Part shown: positions 1 to 4,946 of the stretch, piece by piece
Layout: each line of letters starts with the position of its first letter
Position numbering within the stretch: position 1 is the first letter of the stretch
Source of the DNA: an uncultured Clostridia bacterium
Lineage (GTDB): Bacteria > Bacillota_A > Clostridia > Oscillospirales > Oscillospiraceae
DNA: 8,432 bases
Direction of reading: 5' to 3'
Assembly: GCA_946405325.1 (NCBI GenBank)
Contig: CAMJGU010000031.1
Location: 1-8,432, forward strand
The notes under the pieces: model-generated
Databases searched by the model: none
What the model was told of the DNA's origin: nothing
Seen by the model: only the letters and a program-made list of their open reading frames with translations
Program-made: the position numbers and the translations under genes

Positions 1-52
1 CAGCCAGGCGCACGAGAAATACTTCGGCGAGCTCGCCGATGAGAGCGTATAA
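1..52 (+). CDS. 3' end of an unidentified gene (partial)
   Basis: The second reading frame, with codons starting at base 2, is open from the window edge to TAA at 50-52. It encodes the C-terminal tail SQAHEKYFGELADESV. The stop abuts the 42-bp palindromic terminator at 53-94, as expected for the real end of a gene convergent with the - strand gene beyond it. The 16 residues are too few to name a family and no motif can be seen. The neighbouring terminator is the main support that this frame is the translated one. Confidence 0.55.
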   Translation, partial: SQAHEKYFGELADESV

Positions 53-94
53 GGCAATGAAAAAGGACGGCGATCGCCGTCCTTTTTCATTGCC
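53..94. terminator. Bidirectional Rho-independent terminator, perfect 42-bp palindrome
   Basis: The segment equals its own reverse complement over all 42 bases. A GC-rich core (GGACGGCGATCGCCGTCC) is flanked by A5 on the left and T5 on the right, so either strand gives a GC hairpin followed by a U tract. It lies between two convergent genes: the + strand reading frame ends at 52, and the TGA of the - strand gene (87-89) is inside the right arm. This fits a shared terminator for both genes. Confidence 0.85.
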
Positions 95-1130
95 ACTGGG
101 AAACGAGCAAAAGCGCAAAGGGAAACAGCACCATGCCGCCGACGCCGAAGGAGCAAAAGCCGAGGTACATCGCAAGCAGCGACAGGATCGGCGGTACCCC
201 CGCCACCGCGCCGAGCAGCCGCGGTTCCAGAATGTTGCGCACGGTCAGCGTGACGAGATAGAGCAGCGCAAGACAAAGCGCTTTGGGCGTGTTCTGCATC
301 AGCTCCGCGACGAGCGCCCACGGGAGCAGCACCGTGCCGGTGCCGAACACCGGCAGCGCGTCCACCAGCGTGATGAGAAATGCCAGCAGCAGCGCGTAGG
401 GCTGGCGCAGGAACCAGAAGCCCGCCAGCAGTTCCAAGAAGGTCACGGCGCAGAGCGTCAGCTCCGCGCGCAGCCAGCGGGAGATGGAGCGGGAGAACAC
501 CTGCCGCAGCGATCCCAGCCGCTTGCGCGTCGCCGCGGAGGTATGGCGCGTCAGCGCGGTGCGCAGCTCCGGCAGCGCGGACGATGTAAAATAGATCGCC
601 AGCACGGAGGTCGCGGCGGCGAGCAGCAGGCGCGGCAGGATCGTGACCAGTGAGCCGAGGGCGGTGAGCAGCCGCTCCGTTACCATACCGAGCAGCGTTC
701 CCACATCGGTGACGGAGCGGGTCAATGCGTCCTCCACGGCCTCGCGCAGCCACGGCGGGCAGAGGGCGGCGTAGCGCTCCAGCCGCGCAAGCAAGCTCCG
801 CAGCGTCTCCGGGATCGCGGCGAGCAGCGCCGGGACGCGGCGCAGCAGGGCATAGGCCTCGCCGGTCAATGCCGTGATGAGCAGCGACAGCAGCCCGCCG
901 AGGACAAAGAGCAGGAACAGCGTCAGCACCAGCGAGGAAAAGCCCCGCCTCAGGCGCAGCCGCGTCTGCAAGCCCTGCACCGCGGGCTCGATTGCAGCCG
1001 CCATCACGGCGGCGATGAAAAAGGGGAGCAGCCACGGCAGCAGAAAGCGCAGTGTGACGTACAGCGAAACGGCGGCGGCTGCCGCGGCGGAGAACCAGAG
1101 CAGAAAGCGCTTGGCGCGGGTCTCATTCAT
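87..1130 (-). CDS. ytvI: YtvI / AI-2E-family multi-pass membrane protein
   Basis: This 347-residue protein is hydrophobic over most of its length. A hydrophobic N-terminal pair (about residues 9-48) is followed by a third segment near 65-90, an amphipathic middle region (about 95-150), and a C-terminal membrane half with the stretch DALPVFGTGTVLLPW and later NILEPRLLG and GVPPILSLLAMY. That layout and the C-terminal motifs match the AI-2E transporter superfamily (PF01594), and the length and C-terminus fit the YtvI branch annotated as a sporulation integral membrane protein. The substrate of YtvI proteins is not established and transport of autoinducer-2 should not be assumed. The ATG at 1130 is preceded on its strand by AAAGGA about 8 bases upstream. 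The gene is divergent from the ACT-domain gene and ends inside the palindromic terminator. I saw no convincing sigma-A promoter on the - strand in the 94-bp gap; a sporulation sigma factor is possible but not shown. Confidence 0.8.
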   Translation of the reverse strand: MNETRAKRFLLWFSAAAAAAVSLYVTLRFLLPWLLPFFIAAVMAAAIEPAVQGLQTRLRLRRGFSSLVLTLFLLFVLGGLLSLLITALTGEAYALLRRVPALLAAIPETLRSLLARLERYAALCPPWLREAVEDALTRSVTDVGTLLGMVTERLLTALGSLVTILPRLLLAAATSVLAIYFTSSALPELRTALTRHTSAATRKRLGSLRQVFSRSISRWLRAELTLCAVTFLELLAGFWFLRQPYALLLAFLITLVDALPVFGTGTVLLPWALVAELMQNTPKALCLALLYLVTLTVRNILEPRLLGAVAGVPPILSLLAMYLGFCSFGVGGMVLFPFALLLVSQWQ

Positions 1131-1154
1131 CGGCGGATTCCTTTCAAATCGTGC

Positions 1155-1183
1155 TTGCCAACGGCAAACAACTGTGCTAGTAT
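1155..1183 (+). promoter_or_regulatory. Sigma-A promoter of the ACT-domain gene
   Basis: TTGCCA (1155-1160), a 17-bp spacer and TAGTAT (1178-1183), with TGC directly before the -10 (extended -10). The -35 overlaps a small inverted repeat, TTGCC-aac-GGCAA (1155-1167), which might be an operator half or chance. Transcription would start near 1190, about 35 bases before the ATG at 1225. Confidence 0.7.
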
Positions 1184-1224
1184 GGCGTACAGAACGAAGA
1201 AAACTGGCCGCAGGAGGAGAACAG

Positions 1225-1662
1225 ATGACAGGGACAAAGTACTATCTCGTGGCGGCGGAGGTGCTGCCGGAGGTGATTTTGAAGGTCGCGGAGGCGAACC
1301 GGATGCTCCGCGCCGGCGAGGCGCGCACGGCGCAGGAGGCGGCGAAGTCGGTGGGCATCAGCCGCAGCGCGTTTTATAAGTATCGCGACGCGGTGCAGCC
1401 GTTCACGGATATGCGCACCGAGCGCATCATCACGTTTTACGCGCTGCTCAAGAACAACCCCGGTGTGCTGTCCAACGTCCTCTCTATTTTTGCCGCGTCG
1501 GGCGCAAATATACTGACCATCAACCAGAGCATCCCCACCGACGGCTGCGCGGCGGTGACGGTCTCGGCGGAGACCAGCACCATGACCGAGACGCTCGAGC
1601 AGCTGATCGCGGACGCCTCGGCATTGGGCGGCGTGGTGCGCTTTGAGATCCTGGCGGGATGA
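1225..1662 (+). CDS. UPF0735 (PheB-type) ACT-domain protein
   Basis: This is a 145-residue protein in two parts. Residues about 5-60 are helical and include a helix-turn-helix-like stretch (TAQEAAKSVGISRSAFYKYR, 35-54). Residues about 66-145 form an ACT domain with the usual NNPGVLSNVLSIF helix entry (77-89) followed by GANILTINQSI. Size and order match the UPF0735 family typified by Bacillus subtilis PheB (about 147 aa), which binds small ligands, presumably amino acids, and whose precise role is unclear. In Firmicutes the family often sits with genes of aspartate-family or aromatic amino acid synthesis, and here an aspartate kinase follows 76 bases downstream, so a regulatory role in that pathway is a reasonable inference. 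The ATG at 1225 has GGAGGAGA 5-6 bases upstream. A longer in-frame reading upstream of 1225 exists but covers the promoter and the divergent gene, so it is not used. Confidence 0.85.
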   Translation: MTGTKYYLVAAEVLPEVILKVAEANRMLRAGEARTAQEAAKSVGISRSAFYKYRDAVQPFTDMRTERIITFYALLKNNPGVLSNVLSIFAASGANILTINQSIPTDGCAAVTVSAETSTMTETLEQLIADASALGGVVRFEILAG

Positions 1663-1684
1663 ACCCCGGATAACCTTGAGACAT

Positions 1685-1723
1685 AACATGGATTGGCGGA
1701 GAACCGCCAATCCATGTTTTTTT
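1685..1723 (+). terminator. Strong hairpin with T7 tract between the ACT gene and aspartate kinase (terminator or attenuator)
   Basis: A perfect 15-bp stem (1685-1699 with 1704-1718) closes a 4-base AGAA loop and runs into T7 (1717-1723). It has the form of an intrinsic terminator of the ACT-domain gene. The aspartate kinase ribosome binding site begins only two bases after the T run and I see no promoter between, so the kinase would have to be transcribed by read-through or by an unrecognised promoter upstream of the hairpin. Confidence 0.85.
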
Positions 1724-1738
1724 CAAGAAGGGATACGC

Positions 1739-2713
1739 ATGAATCTGATCGTGCAGAAGTTCGGCGGCAGCTCGGTGGCGGACGCCGGGAGGCTGCTGCG
1801 CGTTTCGCAGATCGTCCGGGAGGCGCGTGAGGCGGGATACGACGTGATCGTGGTCGTCTCCGCGCAGGGCGACGCCACGGATGAGCTGCTTCAAAAATCC
1901 CGCGGTGCGGCGGAAAAGCCCTCGCCGCGGGAACTGGACGCCCTGCTCACCGCCGGGGAGCAGATCTCGGCGGCGCTGACCGCAATGACGCTGGAGGCGC
2001 AGGGGATCCCGGCGGTCTCGCTGAACGCGTGGCAGCTGCCGATCCGGACCAACGCCGTACACGGCGACGCGAAGATCGCGGAGATCGGCACGCGGCGGGT
2101 GCGCGCGGAGCTGCTGCGCCGCCGTGTCGTGGTCGTCACCGGCTTTCAGGGCGTGGATGACGCGGGCGACGTCACCACGCTGGGCCGGGGAGGGAGCGAT
2201 TACACCGCGGTCGCGCTGGCAGCGGCGTTCGGCGCGGAGCGCTGCGTCATCTATACCGACGTGGACGGCGTTTACACCGCCGACCCGCGGCTGTGTCCGG
2301 CGGCGCGCCGCTTGGAGCGCGTCGGCTATGAGGATATGTACGCGCTCTCTCGCGCGGGCGCGCAGGTGCTCCACGACAAATGCGTGGCGCTGGCGCAGGA
2401 GAAGGGCGTGGCAATCGAGGTGCGCGGCACGATGCCGAAGAGCGCGGGCACTCGCATCTGCGCGGACGCCGCGGAGCGCATCGCCGGGGTGACCTGTCGG
2501 GAGAAAAGCGGCGATGCCCTTGCCGCGGTGACGGTGGTGGGGCGGGCGCTGCCCTCGCTGGAGCTCGAAAAGCGGGCGATCCTTGCGCTCAACGCCGCGG
2601 GGATCATCGTGCAGGGCGTGGACGCGGGGACGGGCACGTTGACCGTCTATGTTGCGCGGGAGCATGGGCATTCCGCGCTCTGCTCCGTGCATGACGCCGT
2701 TCTGGCAAACTGA
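1739..2713 (+). CDS. lysC: Aspartate kinase, short form with a reduced ACT region
   Basis: Aspartate kinase phosphorylates L-aspartate with ATP, the first step towards lysine, threonine, methionine and diaminopimelate. The 324-residue protein shows the amino-acid kinase fold motifs: KFGGSS (7-12), VVVVSAQGDATDELL (canonical SAMGxTTDxL, slightly changed), GEQIS, TTLGRGGSDYTA (146-157) and YTDVDGVYTADPR (from 172). The catalytic part ends near residue 245. Family members are usually 400-450 residues with two ACT domains after it. Here IAGVT (248-252), which normally opens ACT1, is followed within about ten residues by a single ACT-like segment, AVTVVGRAL to the end, resembling ACT2. Most of ACT1, where lysine-type feedback inhibitors usually bind, appears to be missing. 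The frame is clean, so this is not an obvious frameshift. The ATG at 1739 has AAGAAGGG six bases upstream and puts KFGGSS at the usual place; an in-frame ATG at 1688 lies inside the hairpin and is rejected. The ACT-domain gene upstream may act in the same pathway. Confidence 0.9.
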   Translation: MNLIVQKFGGSSVADAGRLLRVSQIVREAREAGYDVIVVVSAQGDATDELLQKSRGAAEKPSPRELDALLTAGEQISAALTAMTLEAQGIPAVSLNAWQLPIRTNAVHGDAKIAEIGTRRVRAELLRRRVVVVTGFQGVDDAGDVTTLGRGGSDYTAVALAAAFGAERCVIYTDVDGVYTADPRLCPAARRLERVGYEDMYALSRAGAQVLHDKCVALAQEKGVAIEVRGTMPKSAGTRICADAAERIAGVTCREKSGDALAAVTVVGRALPSLELEKRAILALNAAGIIVQGVDAGTGTLTVYVAREHGHSALCSVHDAVLAN

Positions 2714-2720
2714 ACAAGAC

Positions 2721-2752
2721 GAAAGGCGGCGGGGAAACCTGTCGCCTTTTCC
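2721..2752 (+). terminator. Probable Rho-independent terminator of aspartate kinase
   Basis: A 12-bp stem (2722-2733 with 2738-2749, two G-U pairs) closes a GAAA tetraloop and ends in a short TTTT. It starts 8 bases after the aspartate kinase stop. The U tract is short, so termination may be incomplete, but the next gene has its own promoter at 2764. Confidence 0.65.
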
Positions 2753-2763
2753 ATGAAAATGCC

Positions 2764-2792
2764 TTGAAATGCATTCTTTATCATGCTATACT
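2764..2792 (+). promoter_or_regulatory. Sigma-A promoter of the coo maturation genes
   Basis: TTGAAA (2764-2769), a 17-bp spacer and TATACT (2787-2792), with TGC just before the -10 (extended -10). It follows the terminator of the preceding gene and lies 29 bases before the cooC start, so the 5' leader would be only about 20 bases, with no room for a riboswitch. Confidence 0.8.
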
Positions 2793-2821
2793 GTAAAATC
2801 GGTGGAGAAAGGGGGCTGCGT

Positions 2822-3583
2822 ATGACGGAAGCGAAGATCCTTGCCGTCGCCGGAAAGGGCGGCGTGGGCAAGACCTCGATCTCTGCCGCCATGGTGCGGC
2901 TGCTGGTCAGCGCGTACCCCGACAAGCGCATCCTTGCCATCGACGCCGATCCTGCCGTGGGGCTCTCCACCGCGCTGGGCGTCGATCCCGGCACGACGCT
3001 GGACGATATCCGCAAGGCGGTCACCGACGAAGTGACCGAGCGCGAGGGCGGCGGCGTGAGCGACATACTCGAGAGCGTCAAGGGCCGCCTGCTCGCTGCA
3101 ATGCAGCACCTGGACGGCTACGACTTCTTCGCCATCGGACGGCCTGAGACCGCGGGCTGCTACTGCGCGGTGAACACCTATCTCCGTCAGGTCATCAGCC
3201 TGCTGATCCATGACTACGACTATGTGGTGGTGGACAGCGAGGCGGGCATCGAGCAGGTGAACCGCCGGGTGCTGGAAAAGGTGACGCACCTCGTTTTCGT
3301 CTCCGACGCAAGCAAAAAGGGCACGCAGGTCATCCAGACCGTCAAGCGCGTGGCGGACGAGCTGGTGATGTACGAGCAGTGCGGCGCGATCATCAACCGC
3401 GTCACCGATCCGGGCGCGATGGACTATGTCGACACCGGCGATATTCCGATCCTCGCGGTCATCGGCGAGGACGCCGACCAGACCGAGTTTGATATCCTCG
3501 GCAAGAGCGTATTCGACCTGCCGGAGGGCGCGGACATCCTGCGCGGTACGGAGCAGGCGCTGCAAAAGCTGAACATTCTGTGA
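2822..3583 (+). CDS. cooC: CooC-type ATPase for nickel insertion into CO dehydrogenase
   Basis: This 253-residue cytoplasmic P-loop ATPase belongs to the MinD/SIMIBI class. It has the deviant Walker A GKGGVGKT (11-18) with the signature lysine K12, IDADP (40-44), and VVVDSEAGIE with D138. The diagnostic feature is GCYC (C113 and C115): the CxC pair in CooC and its acetogen relative AcsF sits at the dimer interface and binds metal. These proteins use ATP to help load nickel into the C-cluster of carbon monoxide dehydrogenase (CooC) or into acetyl-CoA synthase (AcsF); sequence alone does not tell me which partner this one serves. GRPETAGCYCAVNTYLR (about 107-123) is very typical of the family. 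The ATG at 2822 follows the purine-rich GGAGAAAGGGGG; a longer in-frame start at 2783 would overlap the promoter. The small His-rich and CooT genes follow after 13 and 2 bases, forming one operon. No CODH subunit gene is in the window. Confidence 0.9.
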   Translation: MTEAKILAVAGKGGVGKTSISAAMVRLLVSAYPDKRILAIDADPAVGLSTALGVDPGTTLDDIRKAVTDEVTEREGGGVSDILESVKGRLLAAMQHLDGYDFFAIGRPETAGCYCAVNTYLRQVISLLIHDYDYVVVDSEAGIEQVNRRVLEKVTHLVFVSDASKKGTQVIQTVKRVADELVMYEQCGAIINRVTDPGAMDYVDTGDIPILAVIGEDADQTEFDILGKSVFDLPEGADILRGTEQALQKLNIL

Positions 3584-3596
3584 GGGAGGGAACGAT

Positions 3597-3842
3597 ATGC
3601 ACACCCACGACCACGGACATGAGCATCATCACGACCACGGCGATATCCCGCCGGCGGAGCGCACGAAGGCGCTGCTCGCCTACATGATCGACCACAACGA
3701 GCACCACGCGGAGGAGCTTGCCGAGCTGGTGGACAGCCTCGAAGGCCCGGCGCGCAAGCGTCTGCTGGAGGCAATCGGCAGCTTTGAGGTCGCCAACGTC
3801 CAGCTGCGCGAGGTGCTGGAGCTGGTGGAAGGGGAGAAGTGA
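3597..3842 (+). CDS. Small histidine-rich, CooJ-like putative nickel-binding protein
   Basis: This is an 81-residue soluble protein. Eight of its first 14 residues are histidine (H2, 4, 6, 8, 10, 11, 12, 14), alternating with Asp, Glu and Gly, a strong metal-chelating tail. A helical domain follows with a second cluster, MIDHNEHHAEEL (30-41; H33, H36, H37), and a C-terminal helix ending in LELVEGEK. Set between cooC and cooT, it holds the place of CooJ, the His-rich nickel chaperone of the Rhodospirillum rubrum cooCTJ operon. The His tail is N-terminal here, whereas that of R. rubrum CooJ is C-terminal, so similarity is of composition and position rather than shown homology. Related short proteins in Clostridia tend to carry vague names such as cobalt transporter; nothing here looks like a membrane segment, so I do not adopt that name. 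Nickel storage or delivery to CooC or CODH is inferred. ATG at 3597 has GGGAGGGA upstream. Confidence 0.8.
   Translation: MHTHDHGHEHHHDHGDIPPAERTKALLAYMIDHNEHHAEELAELVDSLEGPARKRLLEAIGSFEVANVQLREVLELVEGEK
3831..3836 (+). promoter_or_regulatory. Ribosome binding site deciding the cooT start
   Basis: GGGGAG ends eight bases before ATG at 3845. A GTG six bases further upstream (3839) is in frame but too close to this site, and it would bury the functionally important Cys2 at position 4. The site lies inside the last codons of the His-rich gene. Confidence 0.65.
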
Positions 3843-3844
3843 CC

Positions 3845-4054
3845 ATGTGCCTTTCCAACGTCTACAAAAACGAAAAATCCAAGGAGAACCTGCTGGCGTC
3901 CGACGTGGCGGCGATCGAGACCGACGGCGGCACGATCACGCTGACTGACCTGTTTGGCCGCAAGACCACGGTGGAGGGGACGCTCAAGCGCGCGGACCTC
4001 ACCGGCGGCGTCGTCATTATAGAAACCCGGATTGACGCAAAATTTGCTTCATGA
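3845..4054 (+). CDS. cooT: CooT-family nickel-binding protein
   Basis: This 69-residue protein begins MCLSNVYK, followed by a small beta-rich core with SDVAAIETDGGTITLTDLFG and GTLKRADLTGGVVIIE. Size, the N-terminal Met-Cys and this core match the CooT family, in which a homodimer binds one Ni(II) through Cys2 and the protein takes part in CODH maturation. Having Cys directly after the initiator Met supports ATG 3845 over the in-frame GTG at 3839. Its start lies 2 bases after the stop of the His-rich gene, so the two are very likely translationally coupled. The tail (about RIDAKFAS) is encoded by DNA that also holds the promoter of the next operon, and the TGA stop forms the extended -10 element of that promoter. 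With cooC and the His-rich gene this gives the same three functions as R. rubrum cooCTJ, in the order C-J-T. Confidence 0.88.
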   Translation: MCLSNVYKNEKSKENLLASDVAAIETDGGTITLTDLFGRKTTVEGTLKRADLTGGVVIIETRIDAKFAS

Positions 4055-4060
4055 TAAACT
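4032..4060 (+). promoter_or_regulatory. Promoter of nfnAB, overlapping the end of cooT
   Basis: TTGACG (4032-4037), a 17-bp spacer and TAAACT (4055-4060), preceded by TGA (4052-4054), which is both the cooT stop codon and a TGn extended -10. The spacer contains an odd-centred repeat, GCAAA-a-TTTGC (4037-4047), a possible operator. The predicted start near 4067 leaves a leader of about 24 bases before nfnA. Confidence 0.72.
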
Positions 4061-4090
4061 GAACCTATCAAGAAAAGAGGAGTGGCAGCC

Positions 4091-4945
4091 ATGTATCGTA
4101 TCGTAAAGAAAAGGCCCTTGACGCCGACGCTCGTCCTCATTGAGATCGAAGCGCCGATGATCGCCAAGAAGGCCGAACCCGGCCAGTTCATCATCCTGCG
4201 CGTGGATGAGGACGGCGAGCGCATCCCCATCACGATCCACGATTTCGACCGTGAGAAGGGCACCGTGTCGATCATCTATCAGATCGTCGGCGCGACCACT
4301 GAGAAGCTCAACCGGAAGCAGGAGGGCGACTACATCCAGGACTTCGTCGGCCCGCTGGGCAACGCCACCGAGATCCCCGGCGCGAAGAAGGTCGCCGTCG
4401 TCGGCGGCGGCGTGGGGACCGCGATCGCGTTCCCCGTGGCGAAGAAGCTGCATGAGAGCGGCGTGCACGTCGACCTGATCGTCGGCTTCCGCAACAAGGA
4501 CGTGGTCGTGCTGGAGGACGAGTTCAAAAAGGCGTGCACCAACTTCTACGTCGGCACGGACGACGGCTCTTACGTCCGCAAGGCGCTGGTCACCGAGCTG
4601 CTCGAGGAGCAGATCCTCTCGGGCGCAAACTATGACGCGGTCTTCTGCGTCGGCCCCATGATGATGATGAAGTTCGTCTGCAAGGTCACGGAGAAGTACA
4701 ACATCCCCACCATCGTCTCCATGAGCCCCATCATGGTGGACGGCACGGGCATGTGCGGCTGCTGCCGCCTGACCCTCAACGAGGAAAGCGGCCCTGTCAC
4801 CAAGTTCGCCTGCGTGGACGGCCCGGACTTCGACGGCTTCAAGGTCGACTGGGACGAGTCCGTCAAGCGCAGCCGCATGTACGGCGAGTGGGAGCGCCAT
4901 AAACACGAAGAGACCTGCAACCTGTTCAAGAAGGAGGTCAAGTAA
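4091..4945 (+). CDS. nfnA: NfnA: FAD/NAD(H) subunit of bifurcating ferredoxin:NADP+ oxidoreductase
   Basis: This 284-residue protein is the small subunit of the NfnAB complex, which couples reduced ferredoxin and NADH to the reduction of two NADP+ in the cytoplasm, reversibly. The ferredoxin-reductase-like FAD domain (about 1-95) has RIPIT (44-48). The NAD domain starts with VAVVGGGVGTA (101-111), and CVGPMMMMK lies further on. The C-terminal [2Fe-2S] region has DGTGMCGCCR with D217, C222 and C225, then FACVDGPDFDG with C241; one Asp and three Cys are the expected ligands in NfnA. The usual CGGC reads CGCC here, adding C224. The family also includes sulfide dehydrogenase subunit and PyrK-like proteins, but the adjoining GltD-like nfnB decides the assignment. 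ATG 4091 follows AGAGGAG with an 8-base spacer; the in-frame GTG at 4082 overlaps that site. nfnB begins one base after the stop. Confidence 0.9.
   Translation: MYRIVKKRPLTPTLVLIEIEAPMIAKKAEPGQFIILRVDEDGERIPITIHDFDREKGTVSIIYQIVGATTEKLNRKQEGDYIQDFVGPLGNATEIPGAKKVAVVGGGVGTAIAFPVAKKLHESGVHVDLIVGFRNKDVVVLEDEFKKACTNFYVGTDDGSYVRKALVTELLEEQILSGANYDAVFCVGPMMMMKFVCKVTEKYNIPTIVSMSPIMVDGTGMCGCCRLTLNEESGPVTKFACVDGPDFDGFKVDWDESVKRSRMYGEWERHKHEETCNLFKKEVK
4931..4938 (+). promoter_or_regulatory. Consensus ribosome binding site of nfnB inside the nfnA end
   Basis: AAGGAGGT lies within the last nfnA codons, 8 bases before ATG 4947. It supports that start over the in-frame ATG codons slightly downstream and implies coupled translation of the two subunits. 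Confidence 0.8.
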
Positions 4946-4946
4946 G

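Noticed and set aside
1662..1738. Lysine riboswitch or T-box leader before aspartate kinase
   Set aside because: Only 76 bases separate the genes, too short for either aptamer. Only a simple hairpin is present.
1688..1738. In-frame N-terminal extension of aspartate kinase from ATG 1688
   Set aside because: It would be translated from within the terminator stem and would move KFGGSS away from its usual N-terminal position; the RBS before 1739 is good.
1520..2692. 390-codon open frame on the - strand across the aspartate kinase
   Set aside because: Arg/His/Pro-rich low-complexity product without motifs, antisense to well-supported genes.
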